A stretch of 64,000 bases of DNA from Streptomyces sp. NBC_01351 (GCF_036237315.1 NZ_CP108356.1:8391152-8455151), one strand, 5' to 3'. Shown: positions 35,653 through 44,752, counted from the first letter of the stretch. Program-made: numbers and translations. Notes: generated by a model not told the origin, from the sequence alone.

Positions 35653-35729
35653 CCCGGGCGCACCATGCTCCGGGGCGGGACCGGGATGTTCGCTCGCACC
35701 GCCTCCTGCCGCGTCCTATGGGGGGAGGC

Positions 35730-35808
35730 CGCCGGGTGGAGCAGGTCGGCAGCTCGCTGGGCTCATAGTCCAGAGGCTGCGTGGTTCAAATCCCGCCCCG
35801 GGCCACCA
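35730..35808 (+). tRNA. Decayed initiator-tRNA-like gene, anticodon CAT
   Basis: A cloverleaf-like sequence: D arm GAGC...GCTC, anticodon arm CTGGG-CTCATAG-TCCAG with CAT, T loop GTTCAAATC, and encoded CCA at 35806-35808. As in initiator tRNAs, position 1 (C) would be unpaired and the D-arm/anticodon sequence (AGCTCGCTGGGCTCATA) is almost that of tRNA-fMet. Length is 79 instead of 77: one extra T in the T stem and one extra G in the 3' acceptor strand disrupt pairing, so it is probably a pseudo-tRNA. A hairpin terminator follows at once. Confidence 0.55.
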
Positions 35809-35812
35809 GAAG

Positions 35813-35846
35813 GACGGGCCCGCCGCGTAATGCGGCGGGCCCCGTC
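35813..35846 (+). terminator. Terminator after tRNA-like gene
   Basis: GACGGGCCCGCCGC faces its complement across a GTAAT loop with one bulged base. It starts 5 bases after the CCA of the tRNA-like sequence, the usual arrangement for a transcribed tRNA gene. The next 430 bases (35847-36285) have only weak frames. Confidence 0.7.
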
Positions 35847-36285
35847 CGCTGTCCGCGCATGATGCTGTCGAGTTGGGCGAGTCGATCCGTGCCGCGCGCC
35901 GGACGCTGGATGCCGGGCAGTTGCGGAAGCTGTGGCGTCAGCTTCCGGCTGGACCATCTCCGGAGGCGTCTGGCATTCGTATTACGACGATGTCCTCGTT
36001 TCCGGCCCGGTTGGGATCGATATTGACCATCACCATTCGCTCCGCTTGGGGGAGTGCGCGACTCTGGCGGCTACGGCTGGACGACGGAGCGGCGCTGCCG
36101 GTACGCCAACGACCTTGGGCCGGGACGTGACTCTCGTGGGTGTCACTGGCCCGCTCGAACAGTGCACCCGGACCCGTCCGGGCGGACGCTGAAGGCCTGC
36201 TGGAGGTGCGCAGTGACGGACTCAATGAGCTGGTGACCGTGCCGGGTGTGTGGGAGTCAGGACTCGAAGGAGGGAGCCGGTCGCC

Positions 36286-36432
36286 ATGTCCAGCTTCTTC
36301 CACGAGATCCCCCCGCCTCGCTTCCCGCGCGGTGTGTCGGAGGACGATCCTGCCCGTGTGGCCTGGGTGGAACTGCAGATGTCGCTGTACGGGGCTTCCA
36401 TCAAGTTGTGGGAGGCCAGCTTGGTCGCGGTC
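36286..36432 (+). pseudogene. 5' fragment of a small hypothetical gene
   Basis: ATG 36286 begins SSFFHEIPPPRFPRGVSEDD, PARVAWVELQMSLYGASIKL and WEASL, which resembles short proteins I recall from other Streptomyces accessory regions. After about residue 49 the frame turns into low-complexity sequence before stopping at 36612, so the 3' part has been replaced. GGAGGG lies upstream at a long distance. Confidence 0.35.
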
Positions 36433-36632
36433 GTTCACCCAGCGAACGTGAGCGCCCCGATCTGGTGTCCGTCACCGAATCCGGGCGCTCTGTGTTGGCC
36501 TGACCAGCTGGCTGACCCGCTGAGCGGCTCAGTGGGGTTCGTCTTGGGTCTGTGCGGTCGTTGGACGACACAGCCGATCTGTTTATCGCCAAGCCGGGCC
36601 TGCGACCGCTGACCGCTGAAAGGGAGACGTAA

Positions 36633-37040
36633 ATGGGCGACTGGATCCCCCGCGAGGATTGGGTGAAGACGCAGCCCCAGGCGCTCGTGGCGTCGTGAGT
36701 CATGTTGCTGGACGACCAGGACCGGATGCTTTTGCTGCGGTACGGCCCTGGTCAGGAGGACGCCAGCGAGACGTGGTGGCTGCCAGGCGGGATGGTCGAT
36801 GAGGGCGAGAGTCCGTGGCCGGCGGCCCGCCGGGAGATGGGTGAGGAGACCGGCATCATGTTGGGCTCGGAACCTTGCTTCATCGGCATCGACCACAGGG
36901 CCAACGTCCTCGGCACAGGCCCCGTCGTGGACTACTTCTTCGCCGCGAGTCTCGCGGCGCACCGTCACACGCTCATCGCGCTTCATGCCGCAGCCCTGTC
37001 CGGCCGCGCGGCTTACCTGCAAGAGGGGATGCCCACATGA
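36633..37040 (+). pseudogene. NUDIX hydrolase with in-frame TGA
   Basis: ATG 36633 has GGGAG 7 bases upstream and starts MGDWIPREDWVKTQPQALVAS, then TGA at codon 22 (36696-36698), then continues VMLLDDQDRMLLLRYGPGQE. In relatives I recall a cysteine at the stop position (TGC/TGT to TGA). The NUDIX box is intact: GGMVDEGESPWPAARREMGE followed by ETGI. An ATG two codons after the stop could restart translation. The C-terminus is also short, ending HAAALSGRAAYLQEGMPT. The stop overlaps the next NUDIX start (ATGA). Confidence 0.65.
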
Positions 37041-37205
37041 GCCGCATCCGCACAGCCGCGACCGGCCTGGTCGTCCGCGACGGCCCCGTCCTGCTCGTCA
37101 AAGGGAACTGGCCTCAGCCGGATACCTGGCTTCCGCCCGGCGGCGGACAGAAGCTGGGCGAGCCTCTGTACCGCGCTGTCGAGCGGGAGGTGCTGGAGGA
37201 GACCG
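37037..37205 (+). pseudogene. NUDIX hydrolase 5' fragment
   Basis: MSRIRTAATGLVVRDGPVLL, VKGNWPQPDTWLPPGGGQKL and GEPLYRAVEREVLEETG make a complete NUDIX box (G-x5-E-x7-R-E-x2-E-E-x-G). After that the frame runs without a stop into an IS630-type transposase piece, giving one chimeric open frame to 37540. The NUDIX fold needs about 60 more residues, so the product should be inactive. It overlaps the previous NUDIX gene by four bases, evidence of a former two-gene operon. Confidence 0.65.
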
Positions 37206-37500
37206 GGGACGGAGGCTGTCGAGGCGGGTCGCCAACGACGAGAAGCCTCGCCGTGCTGTTCGGCACCAGCCGCACCGCGATACACCGCACCCTCCTGAAG
37301 AACCGGCGACTGTCCTGGATCTTCATCCGCGACCCCGACTTCCGTGCCAAGGCCCAGCGTGTCCTGGACCTGCACGCCCGCACGTTCGAGGGTGCCCCGC
37401 TGGGCCCGGACGAGTACGTCCTCTCCAGCGACGAGAAGATCTCCATCCAGGCCGCTGCCGCTGCCACCCTGTTAGGGCGTGTCTCCTTGGTCGCAGAGGA
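37206..37500 (+). pseudogene. IS630-family transposase internal fragment
   Basis: In frame with the NUDIX fragment: RTAIHRTLLKNRRLSWIFIR, DPDFRAKAQRVLDLHARTFE, GAPLGPDEYVLSSDEKISIQ. The 'D-x-D-F-x-x-K-x-x-x-hhDLYA ... GPDE-hhSxDEKxSIQ' block contains the first catalytic Asp of this IS630 group. The HTH part before it and the two later catalytic residues are missing. The IS427-like copy at 37506 truncates it on the right. Confidence 0.65.
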
Positions 37501-37505
37501 CCTAG

Positions 37506-38506
37506 GCACTGTTTCTTGGATCATGTGCGGAGCCAGATGATGAGGGCTGCGAGGGTGACGGTGCCGAGGTAGATGTAGGCGCGTTTCTCGTATCGGGTGG
37601 CGACGGCGCGGAAACCCTTGAGCCGGTTGATGGCTCGTTCGACGGTGTTGCGTTTTTTGTATCGCTCGCTGTCGAAGCCGGTGGGCCGGCCGCCTCGAGA
37701 CCCGCGGTTCTTGCGGTGTCTTTGCTGGTCGAGACGTTCGGGGATGGTGTGCCGGATTCCGCGTCGTCGCAGGTAGCGGCGGTTCTTCCGCGATGTGTAG
37801 GCCTTGTCCGCCAGGACGTAGTCCGGTCGAGTGCGGGGCCGGCCGACTCCGGTACGGGGTACGGAGACCTGCTCCATCACCCGCTCGAACTGGGGCCCGT
37901 CACCGTAGTGCCCCGGTGTCAGGACGAGGGCGAGAGGCCGGCATCGCCCGTCCGCGGCGAGGTGGATCTTGGTGGTGAATCCGCCGCGGGAGCGTCCCAG
38001 ACACTCGCCGATCTGACCACTTCCCCGAGTCGGATCACCAGTTTCCGCAACACCGGATCGACCTGGTTCGTCCCCCGAACGTTCCCCTTTGAGGATCGGC
38101 GGCCGCCGGTGTCTTCCTCGCGCCGGCGGCGTGCTGGTGGGCCCGCACTGCTGTCGAGTCCACCGACACGTCCCAGTCGATCCGGCCCGCGGCGTCCTCG
38201 GCCGCCTGGATCCGAGACAACAACATCGTCCACGTTCCATCAGCTGACCAGCGGCGATGACGTTTATAGACCGTCTCCCACGGCCCGAACCGCTCCGGCA
38301 GATCCCTCCACTGCACGCCCGTCCGGACCCGGTAGAGCACCCCGTTGATCACCCGGCGGTGATCACTCCACCGGCCCCCACGGGCACCGCCAGGAGGCAA
38401 GAACGACTCCAGCCGGTCCCACTCTGCGTTCGTCAGATCCCCACGCCCCATACGGACAGCCTGACCCCAACACCCCACTCCCGTCAGGAGATCCGAGAAA
38501 CAGTGC
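37506..38506. mobile_element. IS5-family (IS427-like) copy A
   Basis: 1001 bp between CTAG duplications (37502-37505 and 38507-38510). Terminal inverted repeats read GGCACTGTTTCTTGGATC and GGCACTGTTTCTCGGATC inward. It is nearly identical to copy B at 39937-40938, in the opposite orientation. The visible differences include one missing A in the slippery run at about 38088-38091. Confidence 0.88.
37521..38451 (-). pseudogene. IS427-like transposase, copy A, slippery run shortened
   Basis: orfA from ATG 38451 (MGRGDLTNAEWDRLESFLPP, WDVSVDSTAVRAHQHAAGAR) and orfB to 37521 (DYVLADKAYTSRKNRRYLRR, NTVERAINRLKGFRAVATRY). In copy A the run at the join is AAAGGGG, whereas copy B has AAAAGGGG. As a result orfB lies in the +1 frame, so the usual -1 slip cannot join the halves. 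All catalytic residues are present, so the loss of one A is the only visible lesion. Confidence 0.7.
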
Positions 38507-38583
38507 CTAGCTCGGGTTCAAGGTTCCTGGTCCTTCTTGCGATAGTTGTGCGGCAGCATGACCCGCGTGAAGGGGGGCGTTCC

Positions 38584-38802
38584 ATGACTGTGTGCGCTCA
38601 ATGCAACTTGGGCAATGTGACGGCATTCCGACTGATCAAAGACGGCCGTGACCTGTGGGTCTGCCACGAATGTGACGCCGTATGGTTCGGTGAGGACCCG
38701 CCCAAAGGTCCTGCGGAAGGCACGCTCTACCAGTACGTTGAGGTTTACGGAGGCCCGGGTACGCCCACGGACTGGGAGCAGATCGAGGCTGTCGGCAAGT
38801 GA
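38584..38802 (+). CDS. Small zinc-ribbon-like protein
   Basis: 72 residues from ATG 38584. Two C-x2-C pairs (CAQCNLGN and WVCHECDAVWF), 22 residues apart, look like a zinc ribbon, followed by a small acidic C-terminus (LYQYVEVYGGPGTPTDWEQI). It sits between IS copy A and another IS5 element and is the only intact non-mobile gene in 37.5-40.9 kb. No partner or function is evident. Confidence 0.6.
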   Translation: MTVCAQCNLGNVTAFRLIKDGRDLWVCHECDAVWFGEDPPKGPAEGTLYQYVEVYGGPGTPTDWEQIEAVGK

Positions 38803-38805
38803 CCA

Positions 38806-39741
38806 CGAGCAGCCTCTACTTTGAGCGATGATTCTCGACTTTGCCTGGCCGCGTCCAGATCAGGATTGCGGCGAGGTGGAGTGCGGCTTGGAGGCGATGG
38901 CGAGTTTGTCGGTTCGGGTGGCCAGGCCGCGCCACTGCTTGAGGCGGTTGATGCAGCGTTCGACGGTGTTCCGTTGCTTATAGGTCTCGCGGTCGAAGCC
39001 GGGTGGGCGCCCACCGTGACGGCCTCGCCGTTGGCGGTGGCCGATCTGGTCGGACGGCTGCGGGATGACCGCGCGGATTCCCCGGCGCCGCAGATGGGCC
39101 CGGATGGCGCGTGAGGAGTAGGCGCGGTCAGCCAGAACAGTGTTGGGCCTGGTTCGGGGCCTGCCCGGACCGGTGCGGGGCACGCGGATACGGTCCATCA
39201 CCGTCTCGAAGGCAGGCGCGTCACCGGCCTGGCCTGCGGTGACGGTGAAGGCCAGGGGCCGGGCCCGGCCGTCGGATGCCAAGTGGACCTTGGTGCTCAG
39301 GCCTCCGCGGGAGCGTCCCAGTGCGTGATCGACTGGCTCCCGGCGTCCCGCCGCCCCTTTTTGAGTGCTCCGGCCGCGTGCTGATGGGCCCGGACGACGG
39401 TTGAGTCGACCGACACGGTCCAGTCGATGTCGTCGGCAGCGTCCGCCGCGGCCAGGACCGAGGCCAGGATCCGTTCCCAGGTGCCGTCGACGGCCCACCT
39501 GACCAGCCGTTTGTGAGCGGTCTGGAACGGACCGAGCTCGCCTGGCAGGTCACGCCAGGGCGAGTTGGTGCGGTACTTCCAGGCGATGGCTTCCAGGGTG
39601 CGACGGTGGTCGGCCCACCGTCGTCCACGGACCGGATCGGCCGGCATCAGCGGCTCGATCCGGTCCCACATCGCATCAGTGATCACTAATCGGACAGACA
39701 CATCCGATCAACTGACCAACCGACCAAAGAGACACGCGCTA
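38806..39741. mobile_element. IS5-family element, distinct from copies A and B
   Basis: A two-frame IS427-like transposase spans 38860-39701. The right border is placed at a CTAG (39738-39741) and the left at about 38806 by size, but I could not find a matching CTAG or clean inverted repeat on the left, so that end may be eroded. Borders are approximate. Confidence 0.5.
38860..39701 (-). pseudogene. IS5-family transposase with C-terminal frameshift
   Basis: orfA from 39701 (VRLVITDAMWDRIEPLMPAD, TVSVDSTVVRAHQHAAGALK) and orfB (NTVLADRAYSSRAIRAHLRR, NTVERCINRLKQWRGLATRT) are in the -1 relation around AAAAAGGGG, the expected slip site. After LATRTDKLAIA the frame turns to SKPHSTSPQS, whereas the +1 frame holds the expected QAALHLAAILIW. 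One base has been lost near 38895. The catalytic residues lie before the lesion, so activity might survive. Confidence 0.7.
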
Positions 39742-39867
39742 GACGACTCTCAGCATGAGCAGTGGCGGGGCTTGCAGCCCGAGGTGCGGGGAGCCCGTGC
39801 CGGGGCTTCCCGGACCGGGCGAACCGCTGGGGCTTCGAGTCGAAGCCGTGGGCACGGAGGACCGGGG

Positions 39868-39932
39868 CGGCGCCGTCGCGGCAATGGCGAGGTATCGCCG
39901 CCCGATACAAAAAGACCGCCCAGTCACAACTC
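39868..39932 (+). pseudogene. Tail of another IS5-family transposase
   Basis: The residues RQWRGIAARYKKTAQSQLL match the final helix of IS427-like orfB proteins (Q-W-R-G-h-A-T-R-Y-D-K). Copy B was inserted at the CTAG at 39933-39936, right after this stretch, so it is an older IS remnant hit by a newer IS. Confidence 0.5.
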
Positions 39933-39936
39933 CTAG

Positions 39937-40938
39937 GCACTGTTTCTCGGATCTCCTGACGGGAGTGGGGTGTTGGGGTCAGGCTGTCCGTATGGGGCGT
40001 GGGGATCTGACGAACGCAGAGTGGGACCGGCTGGAGTCGTTCTTGCCTCCTGGCGGTGCCCGTGGGGGCCGGTGGAGTGATCACCGCCGGGTGATCAACG
40101 GGGTGCTCTACCGGGTCCGGACGGGCGTGCAGTGGAGGGATCTGCCGGAGCGGTTCGGGCCGTGGGAGACGGTCTATAAACGTCATCGCCGCTGGTCAGC
40201 TGATGGAACGTGGACGATGTTGTTGTCTCGGATCCAGGCGGCCGAGGACGCCGCGGGCCGGATCGACTGGGACGTGTCGGTGGACTCGACAGCAGTGCGG
40301 GCCCACCAGCACGCCGCCGGCGCGAGGAAGACACCGGCGGCCGCCGATCCTCAAAAGGGGAACGTTCGGGGGACGAATCAGGTCGATCCGGTGTTGCGGA
40401 AACTGGTGATCCGACTCGGGGAAGTGGTCAGATCGGCGAGTGTCTGGGACGCTCCCGCGGCGGATTCACCACCAAGATCCACCTCGCCGCGGACGGGCGA
40501 TGCCGGCCTCTCGCCCTCGTCCTGACACCGGGGCACTACGGTGACGGGCCCCAGTTCGAGCGGGTGATGGAGCAGGTCTCCGTACCCCGTACCGGAGTCG
40601 GCCGGCCCCGCACTCGACCGGACTACGTCCTGGCGGACAAGGCCTACACATCGCGGAAGAACCGCCGCTACCTGCGACGACGCGGAATCCGGCACACCAT
40701 CCCCGAACGTCTCGACCAGCAAAGACACCGCAAGAACCGCGGGTCTCGAGGCGGCCGGCCCACCGGCTTCGACAGCGAGCGATACAAAAAACGCAACACC
40801 GTCGAACGAGCCATCAACCGGCTCAAGGGTTTCCGCGCCGTCGCCACCCGATACGAGAAACGCGCCTACATCTACCTCGGCACCGTCACCCTCGCAGCCC
40901 TCATCATCTGGCTCCGCACATGATCCAAGAAACAGTGC
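39937..40938. mobile_element. IS5-family (IS427-like) copy B
   Basis: 1002 bp between CTAG duplications (39933-39936 and 40939-40942), with the same terminal repeats as copy A in inverse orientation. Together the copies form a 3.4-kb inverted-repeat pair around the zinc-ribbon gene and another IS. They could recombine to invert that segment. Confidence 0.9.
39992..40923 (+). CDS. IS427-like transposase, copy B, -1 frameshift
   Basis: orfA starts at ATG 39992 (MGRGDLTNAEWDRLESFLPP) and contains GVQWRDLPERFGPWETVYKR and WDVSVDSTAVRAHQ (Asp). orfB, in the -1 frame, ends at 40923 with DYVLADKAYTSRKNRRYLRR (Asp), GGRPTGFDSERYKKRNTVER and AINRLKGFRAVATRYEKRAY (Glu). AAAAGGGG at 40353-40360 is the likely slip site. 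Nothing appears damaged, so this copy is probably the active one of the pair. Confidence 0.85.
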
Positions 40939-41031
40939 CTAGTGGCGAACGTGCCGGGCAGCAGTACCGTCAGGGACCCAGCGGCACCGCCGCCCGGGTG
41001 ATAACGCAGTGTCACTGCACCGGATATGTGC

Positions 41032-41334
41032 TTACGGCGAGCCGCTCGCCGCCTCCCAGGCGACCCCGATGACCGGGTGGTCCGTCGGCGCCTGTGGGGC
41101 CGGGCGGCCGGTGGCCGCCGCGAAGAGGGCCCACTGGCCGACCGTGACCGGGGTGCGGGCGATCCGGAACGCCGGGACGTGGATCTCCGCGCGCGGGGCT
41201 TCCTTCATGTACCACTCCACCGGCACCCCGGTGCCCGCATAGCGGCGGGCCACTCCCGCCACCTCGTCGACCGGCGTACCCCGACGCAGCAACCCGGCCG
41301 GTACCTCGACCCAGTTCACCTGCTCCATCCGCAT
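41032..41334 (-). pseudogene. Formylglycine-generating enzyme-like protein, truncated
   Basis: ATG 41334 follows GAGGAGGAG. The 100 residues MEQVNWVEVPAGLLRRGTPV, EWYMKEAPRAEIHVPAFRIA, RTPVTVGQWALFAAATGRPA and PTDHPVIGVAWEAASG match the first third of SUMF1/FGE-sulfatase domains (VPAG-x-h-x-RG ... E-x-P-x-x-x-V-x-V-xxFxIxxxPVTxxxxxxF ... P-V-x-x-V-x-W-x-A). The frame closes at TAA just where the sequence leaves the family, close to the border with IS copy B at 40942. The catalytic cysteines of true FGEs lie in the lost part. Confidence 0.7.
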
Positions 41335-41602
41335 GGCTCCTCCTCGGCTCGAACGGAACAACCCTCATGATCGCCTCCATGGTCGGAGCCGGCATCGGCC
41401 GATGGCCCCATCTCTACAGCGACCTTGGAACCAGGACATCGGGCCACGGACCGGCCGTGCTCCGGCATGGGGAGCGGTGCACGTTCGCGTGTACCAGGCT
41501 GAGCACTTACTTTCATGTGTACGCCGACACCTGCCAGCACTCGAAGGAAGGAGCGTTGACCGCGCGGTAGGGGGATCAGCGCGGGTCGGTACGGTCCCCG
41601 GC

Positions 41603-41830
41603 ATGCGCGATCGTTTTCACATCACCGTCCGATTCCGGGCCGGAGGCCCGGCAGTCGAGGGTCAGTGGGAGGACGAGGCCGCAGCGTTGCGCAAGTTCCG
41701 CTCGTGGGTGGGCAGGCGCGGCAGCACCGACGGCGTGGTCATCACCCTGTGGCGGGAGACGGAGGGCGCGCGTACGGACATGCGGACATGGATGCCGCGT
41801 ACCGGGGAAACCGTGCATCGCCAGCAGTAA
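41603..41830 (+). CDS. Small hypothetical protein
   Basis: 75 residues from ATG 41603. Sequence: RDRFHITVRFRAGGPAVEGQ, WEDEAAALRKFRSWVGRRGS, VVITLWRETEGARTDMRTWM. A compact alpha/beta protein with basic character. GC3 usage supports coding. Function is not recognised. The stretch 41831-42538 holds a hairpin and faint minus-strand remnants (VLVDTPDETA then, shifted, DIVRSMQEETA near 42215-42290) but no intact gene. Confidence 0.5.
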   Translation: MRDRFHITVRFRAGGPAVEGQWEDEAAALRKFRSWVGRRGSTDGVVITLWRETEGARTDMRTWMPRTGETVHRQQ

Positions 41831-42082
41831 CGCGCCTCTTGCCCACCGGTACCTGCGCCGCTATTCCGGAATTGACTCCGGACGCTCGCGGAATCTGGTC
41901 GGTAAATGTGGCGCACCACTGACCGCGCCACTATGCGGGGGGATACCGGCAAAATATGTCGATGACACAGTGGATTCAATTCTGTGGGATGCTGGGTGCG
42001 CGGTCTTTGCGCCGCCCAGATGTGAGACGGGGCCCGCAGCGCTGCGAACGCCGAAGGCCCCGGCCGCGCTCTACGCGGGGTT

Positions 42083-42115
42083 CCGGACCTGCTCAGTACC
42101 AAGGAGCAGGTCCGG
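42083..42115. terminator. Hairpin, probable terminator
   Basis: CCGGACCTGCTC and its perfect complement flank a 9-base loop. It lies in otherwise gene-poor sequence between the small gene at 41603 and the lytic-enzyme remnant at 42539. Confidence 0.6.
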
Positions 42116-42538
42116 CTCACAGGTTGAGGATGAACTCCCTGAACGTGCGAGTCACGTAGTAGCCAGCTGTCGACACCGGGGCCAGCCACTGGCGGATGCG
42201 GCGGAACCTACGCCGTTTCCTCCTGCATGCTGCGCACGATGTCGCCGTCTCGTCGGGCGTGTCCACCAGCACCTCCGTCCGTTCCTTCCGGAACCTCCCG
42301 GGGGGAGATTTCCGGCTGAGTGCGCGGACGGGGAGTTTTGCGAACCACCCAGGGAAAACAACAGCCCCTTCTCGTGGGTCATTTCGGCGCTGCCGAAGAG
42401 GACGCTGCCCTTCCGGCGCTAATTGGGCACATGCCTAACAAGAAACCCTAGAGGATGATCATGCTTTGAATCGGGGTGAAGTGGCCCTTTATGGGAATTA
42501 TCGGGGCACCTCGGATTTTGCAAAAGATCTCCTTGTGG

Positions 42539-43330
42539 TCACGCCCGGGTCGCGCCGCGGTAGTCGCCTGCGGGCATGGCGGAGTCGAGCGGGACGACCT
42601 CGACCTGGCGGCCTGTGCGGGGTGCGTGGAGGACTTGGCCGGAGCCCGCGTAGAGGCCGACGTGGTAGATGAACCCATCCCGGCGGACCCAGAAGAGCAG
42701 GTCGCCCGGACGGAGTTCACCGCGGGAGACGGGCCGGTGTGCCGTGGCCTGGTACTGCGCGGCGGCGGTGCGGGGGAGTTGGGTGTGGGGCCAGTAGGCG
42801 TACTGGACCAAGCTGCTGCAGTCGAACCCGACGGTGGAGGAGACCGCGCACCGGCCGCGGAGGAAGCCGTTGCCGTCGTCGCAGAAGCCCCGGCCGGGCC
42901 CGGCCGGTCCGCCGCCTCCGTAGGCGTACGGGGTGCCGATCCGAGCGGCCGCCCGCCGCAGTGCCTGTGAGCCGGCGCCGCCGACGTTCAGCAGGGGCGC
43001 GCCCTTGTAGTCCTTCATCAGGTTCATGATGTTGATGACGTACCAGTAGGTCTGGCCCTTGGTGAAGGACTTGGGCGGGACGCCGCCGTAGTCGAGGACG
43101 GCGCCCCAGCCGGCGTTGTAGCCCGCGAGCGCGAGGCGGCGGACGTCGTCACCGAGGCCGGCCGGACTCCTTGGCGTCTTGGAGCAGGGACCACATGTAG
43201 CGGCCCTGGGCGATCACGGCGTCGCCGACGTCGAACGGATCGGCGCGCCCGTTGCCGTCGGCGTCGTTTCGGTACTTCGCCCACGTCCCGTCCACGAACT
43301 GCTGGCGTCGGCCGGCATCGATGGCACGGT
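42539..43330 (-). pseudogene. Lytic transglycosylase-NlpC/P60 peptidase, truncated and frameshifted
   Basis: The N-terminal piece (QQFVDGTWAKYRNDADGNGR, ADPFDVGDAVIAQGRYMWSL) and, after a frameshift at about 43160, LALAGYNAGWGAVLDYGGVP are the end of an SLT transglycosylase domain. They are followed by an NlpC/P60 domain: AAARIGTPYAYGGG, VGFDCSSLVQYAYW (catalytic Cys), GELRPGDLLFWVRRDGFIYH with VGLYAG (catalytic His). The first half of the SLT domain with its catalytic Glu is missing. Such two-domain wall hydrolases are common in conjugative elements, where they open the wall for DNA transfer. Confidence 0.75.
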
Positions 43331-43461
43331 GCGCAGATGCGTTGCGTACTGAGCGCAGACAGGCCGCGGATGGACGGGAGTTGGCCGACACCTCGCTATC
43401 CCGGCGGCCCGCCGACCGCCAACTATGGGCGTGTACACATCACCGTGGAGCGGGGGGCTTC

Positions 43462-44190
43462 GTGGCGGGTATACAGCCGCGTACACAGACGGTCAGCGTC
43501 CGCGCGCGAGACGGTTTCGAGTCGTGGGCAGGCATGGTCGGCGACCTCGTGATGCCGGTCTCCATCACCAGCCCGCACGTCGAGCAGTTCCGCGGCAGGG
43601 CGACGACGCTCGACCTCACCCACACCGACCTGTCCGGGTTCGCCTCCTCACCGACGTCCGCCTGGCGCGGTGCGGGGCACATCCGGCGCGCGGACCCGGA
43701 GAACTACTTCCTCTTCCTCGTCCACGGCAGCCCGGTCGGCCTGGAGCAGAACCGCAGCAACGCCCTGCTCCGCGCAGGTGACATGACGCTCTTCGACTCC
43801 TCACACCCATTGAACTGCGAGTTCCTCGACGAGGGCCGGCTCTCCCGGGTCTCCCTGTTTCGGGTGCCCCGGAGCACCCTGCCTCTGCCCCAGGACCACG
43901 CCGACCGGCTCCTCGGCACCCGGCTCGCCACCGGCACCGCCTCGGGCACGCTGCTCGCCTCGTACCTGACCGGGCTGCGCACCCATGCCGAGCGCTCCGA
44001 CTCCACCGAGCTGTCCCGCCTCGGCTCCGTTGGCCTCGATCTGTGCGCCGCCTATCTCGCTGTGCAGTCCGGCGGCCCCGGCGCTCTGCCAGCCGAGACC
44101 CGCCGCCAGGCCCTGCTGGCCCGGATCCGGGCCTTCGTCGACCACAACCTGCCCGACCCGCGGCTCGGCCCGGACACCATCGCCTGTTCA
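43462..44190 (+). pseudogene. AraC-family regulator, HTH region lost
   Basis: From about GTG 43462: VAGIQPRTQTVSVRARDGFE, VEQFRGRATTLDLTHTDLSG, ENYFLFLVHGSPVGLEQNRS, NALLRAGDMTLFDSSHPLNC and LPAETRRQALLARIRAFVDH. This is the same sensor-domain architecture as the regulators at 4136 and 46327 (the NYFLFLVHG... and DMTLFDSS... blocks align with YHLSLLLRG and HDLYWNDSS). The match ends at GPDTIA, where both DNA-binding HTHs should begin; unrelated DNA with minus-strand plasmid-type genes follows. Confidence 0.75.
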
Positions 44191-44478
44191 CTCCGACGCG
44201 GCAGCCCTCCACCTATCTGCCCGAATGGCATGTTTATCGGTCTGGCGTTCCTGGCCGGCATGGCACTGATCAAGTACCCAGCTCTGGTTCCCCCCGGCCC
44301 TGCGTGCGCTCGCCAACACTGCGGCCTGTTCGTCGCGGTCGCGCAGCATGCGCATGACGGTCGCAGGGGCCGGGTGCTGGCCGCGCTTCTTGCCGGTGCG
44401 GATGACCAGGTGAGAAGCGATCTCGCGGCATCGTGCCAGGTGCGGCCGGGCGGTGCTGGTGTCGACGCGGACGGGCAT
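44188..44478 (-). CDS. Small hypothetical protein, last of a minus-strand run
   Basis: 96 residues from ATG 44478. Sequence: VDTSTARPHLARCREIASHL, VIRTGKKRGQHPAPATVMRM, LRDRDEQAAVLASARRAGGN, QSWVLDQCHAGQERQTDKHA. Basic and helical, without known family. It follows two other short minus-strand genes at close spacing, so probably one operon. Its 3' end coincides with the truncation of the AraC gene on the other strand. Confidence 0.45.
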   Translation of the reverse strand: MPVRVDTSTARPHLARCREIASHLVIRTGKKRGQHPAPATVMRMLRDRDEQAAVLASARRAGGNQSWVLDQCHAGQERQTDKHAIRADRWRAAASE

Positions 44479-44501
44479 GGTCCGGCTTCTGGTCGTGCTG
44501 G

Positions 44502-44690
44502 TCAGCGGTACAGGTCCTCGTTGAGCCGGCGGTGCAGCAGCAGGAGGGCTTCGGTGTCGCCGACATCGGCCAACTGGTGCAGCAGGGTACGGATTGCTGG
44601 GTCGTCGCCAGCGCGCACGGCCTCCACGATGCGCTCGATCAGCCGGGAAGCCTCGCAGGGTGCGGGTGCCGGACCGGGCGGGGCAACCAT
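44502..44690 (-). CDS. Small hypothetical protein
   Basis: 62 residues from ATG 44690 (an in-frame start at 44729 is also possible). MVAPPGPAPAPCEASRLIER, IVEAVRAGDDPAIRTLLHQL, ADVGDTEALLLLHRRLNEDL. Helical and leucine-rich. It lies 23 bases before the next gene and in the same run as three other short minus-strand frames. No family recognised. Confidence 0.45.
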   Translation of the reverse strand: MVAPPGPAPAPCEASRLIERIVEAVRAGDDPAIRTLLHQLADVGDTEALLLLHRRLNEDLYR

Positions 44691-44752
44691 GGCCGTCCGG
44701 TCCGGCAGCAGCAGGGGGTGTAGCCCCAAGGGGGCTGGTGGGCGTCACCGGT

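Noticed and set aside
35730..35808. Functional tRNA-fMet
   Set aside because: Extra bases in the T stem and acceptor strand break conserved pairing, so a working tRNA is unlikely.
36633..37040. Selenocysteine reading of the TGA in the NUDIX gene
   Set aside because: No selenocysteine insertion element or Sel genes seen. A cysteine codon mutated to a stop is the simpler explanation.
42122..42310. Minus-strand frame ending TRTFREFILNL, and the neighbouring frame ending RSMQEETA
   Set aside because: Two half-convincing frames over the same bases point to an old frameshifted remnant, too short to name.
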